Part shown: positions 25,838 through 34,414 of the stretch, one piece after another
Numbering within the stretch: the stretch's first letter is position 1
Layout: each line of letters opens with the position of its first letter
From: JBCCGI01 sp039029355
GTDB taxonomy: Bacteria; Planctomycetota; UBA1135; GCA-002686595
Length of the DNA stretch: 59,190 nt
Reading direction: 5' to 3'
NCBI GenBank assembly: GCA_039029355.1
Contig: JBCCGI010000053.1
Coordinates: 1-59,190 of the forward strand
Notes under the pieces: model-generated
What the model was told of the DNA's origin: nothing
The model's database searches: none
The model's input: the letters and a program-made list of their open reading frames with translations, nothing else
Position numbers and translations under genes: made by a program

Positions 25838-26341
25838 ATGCTGAACAAGATCCCCCTTCCGCTCCTGATCCTTTCGCCCCCGCTGGTCGCTCTGACCGTG
25901 GGCGTTGGCGCGTCGATCGCGTCGCAGGCGCCGGTGGAGGTGGGGCTCGTCGGGGGGCAGCTGCGCCCCTGTCCGTCGCCGGCGCGCTGCGTGAACAGCA
26001 ACGCCGACGAGGGCGCGACCGTCCCGCCCTTCCCGTATCTGGGAGATCCGGACGAGTCGTTCCAGGCGCTGGTGGCGCTCGTAGCCGACGATCCGAACGC
26101 GGAGCTGATCACCGTCGAGCGCGACTACGCCCACGCCGTCTACCGCACACCCGTCCTGCGCTTCGCGGATGATCTCGAGCTCAAGCTCGAGCGCGAACAG
26201 GACGCGATCCACGTCCGCTCGTCGTCCCGCGTGGGCTACTCGGACCTGGGCATGAACCACCGCCGCGTCGAGGACCTTCGCGCGCGTTGGAAAGGAGGGG
26301 CGGGGCGCGGCACTTCGGTGGCTGTGCGCTCGCCCGAATAA
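25838..26341 (+). CDS. DUF1499 family protein
   Basis: ATG 25838 gives 167 residues with an N-terminal membrane segment or signal (LPLLILSPPLVALTVGVGAS). The DUF1499 domain occupies about 45-150: RPCPSPARCVNSNADE corresponds to the family CVSS region, and YAHAVYRTPVLRFADDLELK with IHVRSSSRVGYSDLGMNHRR is its most conserved part. DUF1499 proteins are widespread, and their biochemical role is not established. One of only three genes in the window that end in TAA; a strong terminator follows. Confidence 0.88.
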   Translation: MLNKIPLPLLILSPPLVALTVGVGASIASQAPVEVGLVGGQLRPCPSPARCVNSNADEGATVPPFPYLGDPDESFQALVALVADDPNAELITVERDYAHAVYRTPVLRFADDLELKLEREQDAIHVRSSSRVGYSDLGMNHRRVEDLRARWKGGAGRGTSVAVRSPE

Positions 26342-26368
26342 ACACCGCTTCGACCCGGTGTAGGGGGT

Positions 26369-26402
26369 GCGGCCCGGCGGAGCGTTGGCTCCACCGGGCC
26401 GC
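26369..26402. terminator. Bidirectional terminator hairpin
   Basis: Arms 26369-26383 and 26388-26402 are 15 nt each with one mismatch and a GTTG loop, lying between the convergent DUF1499 and kinase genes. A weak T-rich run follows on the plus strand. Confidence 0.75.
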
Positions 26403-26417
26403 CGTTCATTTGGGCGG

Positions 26418-29400
26418 CTAGCGCGCGGCGTCGAGCGCGGCCCCGAAGCCCTCGACCGCGCGGAGCGCGGCGAAGTGCGGATTGGTGTCCAGGGTCTCTT
26501 GGGTGAGGAACCCCTCGCGCTGGACCCGGGCCAGCTCCGCCGCCGCGAGGTCGAGCAGCGCGGCGCGCTCCTCCGGCGGCGCGGCGTCGAGCGCTTCGGC
26601 GGCGATCACCGCGTAGGTCTCGATCTCCGACAGGCCCGGGCCGCGCGCGAGCAGCCCGCCCGCCTCCTCGATCGCCTCGGAGGAGCGCGCGAGCATGTTC
26701 AGCACCGTCCCCAGCCGATACGCGACCATCCAGGCCGTGCTCCGCGTGCGCACGTCGTCCGGCGTGGCGTCGAGCGCCGCGTCCAGCTCGGGCTTGGCGA
26801 GCCGCAGCGCGTCGAGCGAGCCCTCGAGGTCGCCGCCCATCTGCCGCAGCCCGGACAGGTTGATCAGCGCCGTGCCGTAGGAGCGCCGCACCGTCGCGTC
26901 GTGCGGCGTGCGCTCGGCGGCCAGCGAGAGCGACCCGAGCCCGCGCTCCAGCACCTCGGTCGCGCGCCCCAGGTTGCCGCGCTGGGCGTGGAGCGCCGAC
27001 AGGTTGATGCACGAGAGCCCGAGGTCGTTGCTGAAGACCGGCACGGAGGGGAAGTCGGAGACCAGCGCCTCCTGCTCGGCCAGAGCCTCTTCTGCGATCG
27101 CGATCTCGTCCTCGCCCTGGCCCAGGTTGCCCAGCACGTAGATGAGATTCGTCAGGGCCCGGGCGCGGCGGAAGCGCGCCTCGGGCAGCCCCGGCGCCTC
27201 CGCCACGAGCTCGGCCAGAATGCGCGCGGACTCGCGGTGGTCCTCTTCCGCACTCCGCAGCGCGGTCTTGTCGGGTAGCGCGCCGATCGGCGTCGCGGCA
27301 AGGGCGCGCGCGCGGCCCCGCAGGTCGAGGTTGCGCGCGAGGTTGTAACGCAGGCGGCCGGCGTCGGGGCCGTCGAGCGGCAGCTCCCGGAGGAGCTCGA
27401 CCGCGCGGCCCAGGGCGTCCAGGCTCTCGTCCACGTGGCCCTGCGCCTCGGCGATGAGGCCGAGCTCGCTCCACGCCGAGGACGCCAGGCGCGCGCGCTC
27501 GCGCAGCTGGGCCGCGCTGAGCTCGATCTCGTCGCGGTCCAGCTCGTCGATCATGTCGATCGCGACCTCGGCGCTGCCGCGCGCCTCGTCCGCGTGGCTG
27601 GCGAGGCGCAGCACGGTCGCGCGCCGGGAATGGGTCGCGGCGAGCGTGAGCCGCGCCGAGGCGTCGTCGGGGTCGCGGTCGAGCGCGTCCCGCAGCAGCC
27701 CTTCGGCCTGCTCGAGCGCGTCGCGCGCCGCCTGCAGGTCGCCCTGCCTGCCGTGCAGCCCTCCGGCCGACAGCGCCACCCGCGCGACCTCGCGCACCAG
27801 CCCGGCGTCGGCCTCGCCGCGACCGAGGAACCAGCCGTACAGCTCGAGCGCATCGGCGACGAGCTCGCGCTGGATGCCCTCCATGCGCGGCTCGCCCGCC
27901 AGGCGGTGCTCGCCGACGCGCAGCAGCATGCGGTCGACCGCGTCGAGCGCGTGGCCGAAGCTCTCCTGGGCCAGCGCGCGCTGGGCCTCGGTCTCGTCGA
28001 GCAGCTCGGCGAGCTCCTGGTTGGCCTCCTCCAGCTTCGCGTTCGCGTCGGCCAGGTCGTCGTTGGCGCGCTCCAGCTTGACGTTCGCCTCCGCCAGGTT
28101 GTCGTTGGCGGCGCTGACCTCGAGGCTCTTCGCCTCGACCACGCGTCGGCTCTGGTACTCGCGCGCGAACAGCCCGGTGGGCGCGACGATCAGCGCCCCC
28201 AGCAGCACGGCGCGCGCGGGGTGGCGCTCGACCCAGCGCCGCGCGCGCAGCGCGAGCCCGGGTGGACGCGCCTCGATCGTGCGGCGCTCGAGCGCATTCG
28301 CGAGGTCGCGCGCGAGCGCGCCCGCGTGGCGGTAGCGGCGCCCGGGATCGCGATCCATCGCGACCTCGACGATGGTGGACAGCTCCCACGAGACGTCCGG
28401 GTGCAGGTTCCGCAGGGTCGGCGCGCCGCCCTCGGCGATCGCGTGCATCAGCGCGACCTGGTTCGCGGCGCGGAAGGGCGGGTGCAGGGCGATCAGCTCG
28501 TACAGCGTGGCGCCGAGCGAGTAGACGTCCTGCCGCGGGTCGTCGCGCACGCTCTCCTGCCGGATCGCCTCGGGCGGCAGGTAGGCGAGCGAGCCGACCG
28601 CCGAGCCGGTGCGCGTCAGGCTGGCGTCGCCGGTGCGCCAGGACAGACCGAAGTCGACCAAGAGCACGCGCCCGCCGCGGGTGACCATCACGTTGGAGGG
28701 CTTCACGTCGCGGTGCGCGATCCCGCGGCGCCGCGCGTGCTCGAGCGCCTCGGCCACCTCGCGCGCGATGCGCGTGCAGACGTCGGTCCACGATCCGTCG
28801 AAGAGCGCCGAGCTCGCGCCCTCTCCGCCGTCGTCCGGGAGGAGCGTCGCGAGGTCCGCTCCGGTGAGCGTGCGCGGATCGCGATCCTGCAGCTCGCCGA
28901 TGACCTCGCCGAGCGAGCAGCCGGAGATGTGCTCCATCGCGAAGTACGGCAGCCCGCGCTCCTCGCCGACGGCGAAGACCGGAACGATGCCGGGGTGCTG
29001 GAGCCGCGCGACGCTCTCGACCTCGCGCTGGAAGCGCTCGCGCGCGCCGGAGAAGAGCAGCTGATCCGGGCGCACGATCTTGACCGCCACGCGCCGGCCT
29101 AACGAGCGCTGCTCGGCCAGCCACACCACGCCCATGCCGCCTCCGCCCAGCGGCCGCAGGAGGCGGAAGTCGCCCAGCTCCTCGCCCAGGGCGGCGGCGT
29201 CGAAGCCGGGCCGGCCGTCGTCCTTGGCCTCGGCGCCGAGGCCGTGCTCGCCCAGCAGCGCGAGCCGGCGGCGGATGGTCTCCTCCTCGGCGGGATGGGA
29301 GCGGCAGAAGGCGTCGAGGCCGTCCGCTCCGTCGCGCTCGAGCGCGGTCAGGGCCTGGGCGACGAGGTCGACCCTCGTGTCGTCGAACGAGTCGTCGGAC

Positions 29401-29441
29401 GAGGGGTGGCGGTCCGCCGGGGGCAAGGGCGAGTCGGGCAT
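26418..29441 (-). CDS. Membrane Ser/Thr protein kinase with TPR-like C-terminus
   Basis: ATG 29441 gives 1007 residues. A helical N-terminal segment (about 20-65) precedes a kinase domain at about 91-385: glycine loop GGGGMGVVWLA, catalytic Lys121, HRDVKPSN at 243-250 and DFG at 263-265, so it should be active. A transmembrane helix lies at about 409-424 and a coiled coil at about 435-490 (ANDNLAEANVKLERANDD). About 500 residues of helical TPR-like repeats follow. It is divergent from an ECF sigma gene 123 bp away, the usual planctomycete kinase/sigma pairing, so control of that sigma factor is likely. The shared gap holds a CCACGTGG palindrome at 29481-29488. It is a paralogue of the kinase at 43535. 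Confidence 0.92.
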   Translation of the reverse strand: MPDSPLPPADRHPSSDDSFDDTRVDLVAQALTALERDGADGLDAFCRSHPAEEETIRRRLALLGEHGLGAEAKDDGRPGFDAAALGEELGDFRLLRPLGGGGMGVVWLAEQRSLGRRVAVKIVRPDQLLFSGARERFQREVESVARLQHPGIVPVFAVGEERGLPYFAMEHISGCSLGEVIGELQDRDPRTLTGADLATLLPDDGGEGASSALFDGSWTDVCTRIAREVAEALEHARRRGIAHRDVKPSNVMVTRGGRVLLVDFGLSWRTGDASLTRTGSAVGSLAYLPPEAIRQESVRDDPRQDVYSLGATLYELIALHPPFRAANQVALMHAIAEGGAPTLRNLHPDVSWELSTIVEVAMDRDPGRRYRHAGALARDLANALERRTIEARPPGLALRARRWVERHPARAVLLGALIVAPTGLFAREYQSRRVVEAKSLEVSAANDNLAEANVKLERANDDLADANAKLEEANQELAELLDETEAQRALAQESFGHALDAVDRMLLRVGEHRLAGEPRMEGIQRELVADALELYGWFLGRGEADAGLVREVARVALSAGGLHGRQGDLQAARDALEQAEGLLRDALDRDPDDASARLTLAATHSRRATVLRLASHADEARGSAEVAIDMIDELDRDEIELSAAQLRERARLASSAWSELGLIAEAQGHVDESLDALGRAVELLRELPLDGPDAGRLRYNLARNLDLRGRARALAATPIGALPDKTALRSAEEDHRESARILAELVAEAPGLPEARFRRARALTNLIYVLGNLGQGEDEIAIAEEALAEQEALVSDFPSVPVFSNDLGLSCINLSALHAQRGNLGRATEVLERGLGSLSLAAERTPHDATVRRSYGTALINLSGLRQMGGDLEGSLDALRLAKPELDAALDATPDDVRTRSTAWMVAYRLGTVLNMLARSSEAIEEAGGLLARGPGLSEIETYAVIAAEALDAAPPEERAALLDLAAAELARVQREGFLTQETLDTNPHFAALRAVEGFGAALDAAR

Positions 29442-29551
29442 GGCGAGTGGCTGCTCGGGGGTGGGGGCCGCCGCATTGTTCCACGTGGCGACCGGGCGCG
29501 CGCCCCCAAAGCCGGGGCGCGGCCCAGGCCGGCACCGGGGCCCGCTTTGGG

Positions 29552-29557
29552 TAGGAT
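29552..29557 (+). promoter_or_regulatory. -10 box TAGGAT, leaderless ECF gene
   Basis: TAGGAT ends 7 nt before the TTG at 29565, which would put the transcription start at or next to that codon. This supports TTG as the start. The same hexamer occurs in front of the other ECF gene (57838-57843). Confidence 0.5.
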
Positions 29558-29564
29558 CGAGGCC

Positions 29565-30167
29565 TTGGGCACCCCCGACGACACCCAGCTGCTGGCCCAG
29601 CTCGCCTCCGAGGGCGACGAGACGGCCCTGGCGCTGCTCATCGAGCGCCACCTGCCCGGGCTGCGCGCCTTCGTGCGCGCCCGGCTGGGGCCCGAGCTGC
29701 GGGCGCAGGAGTCGACCTCCGATCTGGTGCAGTCGACCTGCCGCGAGATCCTCGGGGCCCGGGAGCGCTTCCAGCACCCCAGCCCCGGAGCCTTCCGCAG
29801 CTGGCTCTTCACCACGGCCGCGCGCAAGGTGACCGAGCGGCTCCGGCACGCGCGCGCCGTCAAGCGCGATGCGGGCGCGGCGCTGCGGGTCGGGGCCGAC
29901 TCCGGGGCGGCCGAGTCGCGCCTGCTGGCGGTCTACGGCCGCTTCTCGTCGCCCAGCCACCGCGCGGCGCTCGCCGACGAGGTGGCGCGGATCGAGGGAG
30001 CCCTGGACCGGCTCAGCGACGAGCAGCGCGACGTGGTGCTGATGGCGCACGTCGTCGAGCTCCCGCGGGCGGAGATCGCCGAGCGGCTGGGCAAGAGCGA
30101 GGTGGCGGTGCGCTCGATCCTGCACCGGGCGCTCTCGCGCGTCGCCGACGCCCTCGACCGCAACTAG
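29565..30167 (+). CDS. ECF-type RNA polymerase sigma factor
   Basis: TTG 29565 gives 200 residues. Sigma region 2 is at about 15-85 (LALLIERHLPGLRAFVRARL, STSDLVQSTCREILGARERF, FRSWLFTTAARKVTERLRH), and region 4 is near the end (LSDEQRDVVLMAHVVELPRAE IAERLGK-type helix-turn-helix followed by SEVAVRSILHRALSRV). This is the planctomycete/verrucomicrobial ECF type that accompanies Ser/Thr kinases. No anti-sigma gene is present; the divergent kinase is the likely regulator. The TAG stop is inside the first of two back-to-back palindromic repeats. Confidence 0.88.
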   Translation: MGTPDDTQLLAQLASEGDETALALLIERHLPGLRAFVRARLGPELRAQESTSDLVQSTCREILGARERFQHPSPGAFRSWLFTTAARKVTERLRHARAVKRDAGAALRVGADSGAAESRLLAVYGRFSSPSHRAALADEVARIEGALDRLSDEQRDVVLMAHVVELPRAEIAERLGKSEVAVRSILHRALSRVADALDRN

Positions 30168-30254
30168 CCCGCGCTCGTCGCGAGCCCGCCTGCCGCTGCG
30201 GCCCAACGGCCCGCTTCGCGGTCCCCTCGGCGCCTCGTGACCAGAGCGAGCTAG
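30164..30254. repeat. CTAG-bounded inverted repeat
   Basis: Arms 30164-30184 and 30234-30254 match at 17 of 21 positions when one is reverse-complemented. They resemble the arms of the inverted repeat at 34411-34460, with consensus CTAGCCCGCnCTCGTCACGAG. Its terminal CTAG (30251-30254) is also the first four bases of the next element. The ECF stop codon lies in the left arm. Confidence 0.6.
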
Positions 30255-30418
30255 TGCCCTGCGGCGGTCGTTCGTCCGCAATGTCAACCCGCCTGGGCGC
30301 CTGCGGCCGCGTTGCACCCGCTCCGAGTCTCACGGCGGTACGCGCGTCGTCGGCGCGCCTGGCCAGAAACGCCCATTCGAGCCCACATTGCGGACGAACG
30401 ACCGCCGCAGGGCACTAG
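30251..30418. repeat. Palindrome-ended repeat element, copy 2
   Basis: A 168-bp element with perfect 34-nt inverted arms (30251-30284 and 30385-30418), bounded by CTAG. The 100-nt core contains the block CTCCGAGT ... CGCGTCGTCGGCGCGCCT that it shares with the element at 3472-3636; the arms of the two copies are unrelated. It occupies most of the 332-bp gap between the ECF gene and the secreted protein at 30500. The remaining 81 bp contain no gene and no clear -10 box. Confidence 0.9.
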
Positions 30419-30499
30419 CCCCGGGCCGGGGGCGGCTTTTCCACCGATCGCCCGCAACGCCGGGCGCGCCCCTGCCCATCGGTCGCGTGGAGACCTTCC

Positions 30500-32119
30500 A
30501 TGCGATCCCTTGCCCTCCTCCGGCTGCCGCTCCTGGCCGCGGCGGCGCTGCTCGCGCTCTTCAGCCCGGCCTCGACGCCCGCCGCGCCGCCCGTGGACGA
30601 CGCGTCGGCGGTCCCGGCCGTGCCCGCGCGTGCCGACCTGGCCTTCGACGTCGACCGCGGGGTCTACCTGGCCGTCTATTCCCGGCCGCTGGGGGAGGCG
30701 AGCGGCGTGTTCGCCCGCCGGCTGGACGCGGACGGCGTCGCTCTGGGGGCGGAGCTCGCCGTCGCGCAACCGCCCGCCGGAGCCGCGGGGTACGTCGCGT
30801 CGCGGCCGCGCGTGGCGTGGGTGCGTCGCTCGGGGCGCTTCGTCGTCGCGTACGAGCTGGCAGAGGGCGACGCGGCGCCGCGCGTCGTGTGCGTCTCGGT
30901 GGGGGCGGCCGACGGGACGGTCTCCGAAGCGCTCGCGTTCTCGGTAGGGGCCGCGCCGCAGCACGCTCCGGCCGTCGCGGGCGAACACCTGGGCGCCGGC
31001 GATACCGCGCTGGTCTTCTGGGAGGAGGAGCGCGGCATCCGCATGCACCGCGTGACCGCACGCGCCGACGGGGCGTTGCTCCCGCTCGGCCGCACCGTCA
31101 CGCGCGAGTCCAGCAGCGAGCGCTTCACCAAGCACGCGCCGGCGGTGTCGCGCGGCGCGGGCCCCGGCGGACGCTTCCTGTTGACGTGGGAGCGCCGCTC
31201 GCGCGCGACCGGCCGCGGGCGGATCGAGGCCGTCGCGATCGCGCGCGACGGGGGCAAGCTGGGGGAGGACCTGGCGCTGTCGGCCGCAGAGGCGGCGGCC
31301 ACCGCTCCGTCGGTCGACGGGGACGGGCACGGCTGGGTCGTCGCGTGGGAGCAACGCGAGGCGGGCGTCGCGGATCGGCGCGACGTGCTGTGCCGGGCGC
31401 TCGCGGTTCGCGGCGACGAAGTCGTGCCCCTCGCCGAACCGCATCCGGTCGCGACGCGGCCCGGGGTCGACGAGAGCTCCCCGGCCGTGGCGTGGACGGG
31501 AGGGCCCGCGCTGGTCGCCTTCGCCCGTTCCGAAGAGGGCCGCACCGAGGCGCTGGCCCGCACCGTCGCGCCGACCGACGGCGGCGGCTGCGAGCCGCAG
31601 GAGCTGCGCCTGCCACGCGCGCCGGGCGCCTTCCCAGCGGTCGCGTCCGAGTGGGCCGGCGAGGACCGGCCCGCCGACGCGCGGCTGCTGCTGGCCGCTT
31701 CGGCGGGTTCGGCTCCGCCCCAGGCGCACCATGAAGCCACGCGGGCGCCGATCGACCTCGGCGGCGCCTGCGGAGCGGGCGGCCGGCAGAAGGTCCCCTG
31801 CGCTGCAGGGCGCCCGAGCGAGCTGACCGCGCGCGTGGAGGGCGCGCTGACCCATGCGACGACCTTCTTCGTGGCCTCGCTCGCCACCGATGCCCAGCCC
31901 TGTGGGGGAGGCGCTTGGTTCCCCGCACTCGCCGGCCCCGCCGTCGTCGTCCACGTCACGACCGGCGCCTATGGCGAGGCCGAAGTGCGGCTGCCGCTCC
32001 CGCCCGGGCTCGGGGCAGCCCGCGTCGTCACCCAATGGGCCACGCTCGATCCGGCCGGTCCGTGCGCGTTCTTCGGAGGCGTCTCGTTCTCGAACGCGCT
32101 CGCGCTCGAAGCGCCCTAA
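30500..32119 (+). CDS. Secreted protein with C-terminal type II-like module
   Basis: ATG 30500, with GGAG 7 nt upstream, gives 539 residues. The signal peptide (LLRLPLLAAAALLALFSPASTPAA) ends near 28. Residues about 45-400 form repeating blades with a W/Y-rich core: RGVYLAVYSRP, SGRFVVAYELAEG, GGRFLLTWERRS, GHGWVVAWEQRE, a sialidase-like or generic propeller without recognisable catalytic residues. Residues about 420-539 contain paired cysteines and end VSFSNALALEAP, resembling the type II modules of the genes at 13246, 46415 and 49836. It follows the repeat array. The function is unknown. Confidence 0.75.
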   Translation: MRSLALLRLPLLAAAALLALFSPASTPAAPPVDDASAVPAVPARADLAFDVDRGVYLAVYSRPLGEASGVFARRLDADGVALGAELAVAQPPAGAAGYVASRPRVAWVRRSGRFVVAYELAEGDAAPRVVCVSVGAADGTVSEALAFSVGAAPQHAPAVAGEHLGAGDTALVFWEEERGIRMHRVTARADGALLPLGRTVTRESSSERFTKHAPAVSRGAGPGGRFLLTWERRSRATGRGRIEAVAIARDGGKLGEDLALSAAEAAATAPSVDGDGHGWVVAWEQREAGVADRRDVLCRALAVRGDEVVPLAEPHPVATRPGVDESSPAVAWTGGPALVAFARSEEGRTEALARTVAPTDGGGCEPQELRLPRAPGAFPAVASEWAGEDRPADARLLLAASAGSAPPQAHHEATRAPIDLGGACGAGGRQKVPCAAGRPSELTARVEGALTHATTFFVASLATDAQPCGGGAWFPALAGPAVVVHVTTGAYGEAEVRLPLPPGLGAARVVTQWATLDPAGPCAFFGGVSFSNALALEAP

Positions 32120-32135
32120 CGCCTTGCGGCCAAAG

Positions 32136-32164
32136 GCCCATCGACACGGGCGCCGGGACTTTTT
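32136..32164 (+). terminator. Possible intrinsic terminator
   Basis: GCCC...GGGC (32136-32139 and 32148-32151) with a further GC-rich segment precedes a run of five T (32160-32164), 16 nt after the stop at 32119. The stem is short. Confidence 0.35.
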
Positions 32165-32269
32165 GAGAGAAGCGTGGCAGTCGCTGGGGAGGTGCTGCGC
32201 CTCTCTTGGCGTCTCGGGCGGAACGACCGCCCGCTCCCAGGAAACAACGCTCTTCACGGACAAAGAATC

Positions 32270-32857
32270 ATGTTTGCTACCCGCACCTCCCTTGCCGCCG
32301 CCTTCCTCACCGCCGCCGTCGCGTTCGTGGTCGTCCCCAGCGGGGATGCCGCCGTCGCTCTCGGCGAGACGACCTACACCTTCGACGTTGCCATGGACGG
32401 CACCTCGTTCTTCTTCGAGGGCGACACGACGCCGTCCGGCGTTCCGGCTAAGGGCACGCCCTTCGTGGTGGAGGGCTACATCTACCCCGAGGGCACCTTC
32501 GAGAAGTACGGCCCGCTCAGCGGCGTCAACCTCGACGGCTCGCCCGAGTTTCCCGAAGAGGTGCTCGGCCTCTGGAGCTGCCGCGGCTGGCACCTGCTGG
32601 ACGGCGACGCGCCTAGCGGCCCCGTCGTCGTCACGAACCAGTACTTCGACTTTAGCCCCGAACGTCCGGGCGCCCAGACGATCGTCACCGACGGCATCGA
32701 GCTGGCCGACTTCGACGTGACCTTCGAGCGCGCCATCACCGGCGGCACGGGCCGCTTCCGCAACCTGCAGGGAGCGCACACCCAGACCTACGTGGGCGGC
32801 GACGTCAGCGCAACCGGGGGCTTCAACGCGGTGATGTCCTTCACCGCCGAGAACTAG
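32270..32857 (+). CDS. Small secreted beta-barrel-like protein, unknown function
   Basis: ATG 32270 gives 195 residues with a signal peptide (SLAAAFLTAAVAFVVVPSGDAA). An in-frame GTG at 32174 would put a polar segment ahead of it. The mature domain is beta-rich, with TYTFDVAMDGTSFFFEGDTT, GTPFVVEGYIYPEGTFEKYG and GGTGRFRNLQGAHTQTYVGG. The GGTGRF turn is reminiscent of allene-oxide-cyclase/dirigent-like barrels found in bacterial exported proteins, but this is a weak similarity by eye. A hairpin terminator follows. The 150-bp gap before the gene holds the possible terminator and a CGGGCGG-AACGA-CCGCCCG hairpin. Confidence 0.7.
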   Translation: MFATRTSLAAAFLTAAVAFVVVPSGDAAVALGETTYTFDVAMDGTSFFFEGDTTPSGVPAKGTPFVVEGYIYPEGTFEKYGPLSGVNLDGSPEFPEEVLGLWSCRGWHLLDGDAPSGPVVVTNQYFDFSPERPGAQTIVTDGIELADFDVTFERAITGGTGRFRNLQGAHTQTYVGGDVSATGGFNAVMSFTAEN

Positions 32858-32878
32858 GTCCCGGCTGTCTTTGGAAGG

Positions 32879-32913
32879 GCCCGGCTCCCCGCTTCGGTGG
32901 TGGGCCGGGCTTT
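32879..32913 (+). terminator. Rho-independent terminator
   Basis: GCCCGGC (32879-32885) pairs with GCCGGGC (32904-32910) and is extended inward by weaker pairs; TTT follows. It lies immediately before the promoter of the next gene. Confidence 0.7.
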
Positions 32914-32920
32914 GTGCGCT

Positions 32921-32926
32921 TAAGCT
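32921..32926 (+). promoter_or_regulatory. -10 box TAAGCT, leaderless sulfatase gene
   Basis: TAAGCT ends 6 nt before the GTG at 32933, so the predicted transcription start coincides with the start codon. The same hexamer precedes the sulfatase at 36344. Confidence 0.55.
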
Positions 32927-32932
32927 GCCGCG

Positions 32933-34414
32933 GTGACGCACCGCCTCGCCCTCCTCCTCCTCGCCCTCCTCACCTCACCTGCCACCGCTCGGCAGGCGGA
33001 GGTGCGCCCGAACTTCCTCTTCGTGCTGGCCGACGACCAGTCGCCGTACGACCTGCGCGTCTACGCGCCCGAGTCGCCGCTCTCGACGCCGAACCTGGAC
33101 CGCATCGCGGCGGGCGGCATGACGATCGACGGGGCCTATCACATGGGCTCGTGGTCCGGCGCCGTCTGCACGCCGTCGCGGCACATGATCATGAGCGGCA
33201 GGACCGTGTGGCACCTGCCGAAGAACGGCATCAAGGGCGCGCAGCCCGCGTGCCCCGAGGACCTGCCGGAGCACACCCTCGCGGCGGTCTTCAACCGCGC
33301 GGGCTACGACACGATGCGGACCTGCAAGCGCGGCAACAGCTACGAGGCCGCCAACGCGCGCTTCACCGTGCGCCGCGACGAGACCAAGCGCGGCGCGTCG
33401 GCCGAGGGGGGCAGCGCCTGGCACGCCGAACAGGTGCTGCGCTACCTCGACGAGCGCGAGGCCCAGGGCGACGGGGATCCGTTCCTGATCTACCTCGGCT
33501 TCTCGCACCCGCACGACCCGCGCTGGGCGGACGAGGAGCTGGCCGCCAAGTACGGGGCGCACAACACCGAGGTTCCCGAGCGCGCGAACCCGAGGGCCCC
33601 CGCGCTGCCGGCGAGCTACCTGCCGGCGCACCCGTTCCACCACGGCCACCCCGGGCTCCGCGACGAGGTCAACGTCCAGGGCGTGAAGCTACGCCGCGAC
33701 GAGGCCACGATGCGCAACGAGCTGGGGCGGCAGCTAGCCTGCGCGGAGAACATCGACACGCAGGTCGGACGCGTGCTGGCGCGATTGGAGGCGCTGGGCG
33801 AGCTCGACAACACGTACATCGTCTACACCGCCGACCACGGCATGGCGATCGGGCGGCACGGGCTGCAGGGCAAGCAGAACCTGTACGAGCACACCTGGCG
33901 CGTGCCGCTGCTCGTGCAGGGCCCGGGCATCGAGCCCGGCTCGCGCGCGCGCGGCAACGTGTACCTGCTCGACGTCCTCGCCACGCTGTGCGACCTGGCC
34001 GATATCGAGGCGCCGGCGAGCTCCGAGGGCCGGAGCTTCCGCCCCGTGCTCGAGGGCCGTGCGGAGGCCACGCGCGACGTGCTCTACGGCGTCTACTGCG
34101 GCGGCACGAAGCCGGGGATGCGGAGCGTGCGGCGCGGCGACTGGAAGCTGATCAAGTACGACGTGCTCGACGGGTACGTACGCGAGACGCAGCTCTTCCA
34201 CCTGGGCGAGAACCCCCACGAGCTGCTGACCGAGCACCACGACGAGAAGGTGATCGCGCTCACCGGATACCGGCCGGCGGACGAGGAGATCAACCTGGCC
34301 GACGACCCGCGCTTCGCCGAGCAGCGCGCCGAGCTCGAGGCCCTGCTGCTGTCGGAGATGGAGCGGCTCGACGATCCCTACCGGCTCTGGGATCAACCCG
34401 CGTCCGGGCGCTAA
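32933..34414 (+). CDS. Secreted sulfatase (FGly-type)
   Basis: GTG 32933 gives 493 residues with a signal peptide (LALLLLALLTSPATARQ). The sulfatase fold is complete: metal-binding Asp34-Asp35 in VLADDQSPYD, the modification motif C79-T-P-S-R in GAVCTPSRHMIMSGR, and a late metal site in YTADHGMAIGRHGLQGK. The C/S-x-P-S/A-x-R motif means Cys79 should be converted to formylglycine by an FGE encoded elsewhere. It hydrolyses a sulfate ester, probably on an extracellular polysaccharide; the substrate cannot be told. It is the first of four sulfatase-type genes in 9 kb. The TAA stop lies in an inverted repeat shared with the convergent sulfatase gene. Confidence 0.92.
   Translation: MTHRLALLLLALLTSPATARQAEVRPNFLFVLADDQSPYDLRVYAPESPLSTPNLDRIAAGGMTIDGAYHMGSWSGAVCTPSRHMIMSGRTVWHLPKNGIKGAQPACPEDLPEHTLAAVFNRAGYDTMRTCKRGNSYEAANARFTVRRDETKRGASAEGGSAWHAEQVLRYLDEREAQGDGDPFLIYLGFSHPHDPRWADEELAAKYGAHNTEVPERANPRAPALPASYLPAHPFHHGHPGLRDEVNVQGVKLRRDEATMRNELGRQLACAENIDTQVGRVLARLEALGELDNTYIVYTADHGMAIGRHGLQGKQNLYEHTWRVPLLVQGPGIEPGSRARGNVYLLDVLATLCDLADIEAPASSEGRSFRPVLEGRAEATRDVLYGVYCGGTKPGMRSVRRGDWKLIKYDVLDGYVRETQLFHLGENPHELLTEHHDEKVIALTGYRPADEEINLADDPRFAEQRAELEALLLSEMERLDDPYRLWDQPASGR

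Noticed and set aside
29442..30317. N-terminal extension of the kinase ending at 26418
   Set aside because: The extension is antisense to the ECF sigma gene and crosses the palindromic repeats; it has no recognisable sequence.
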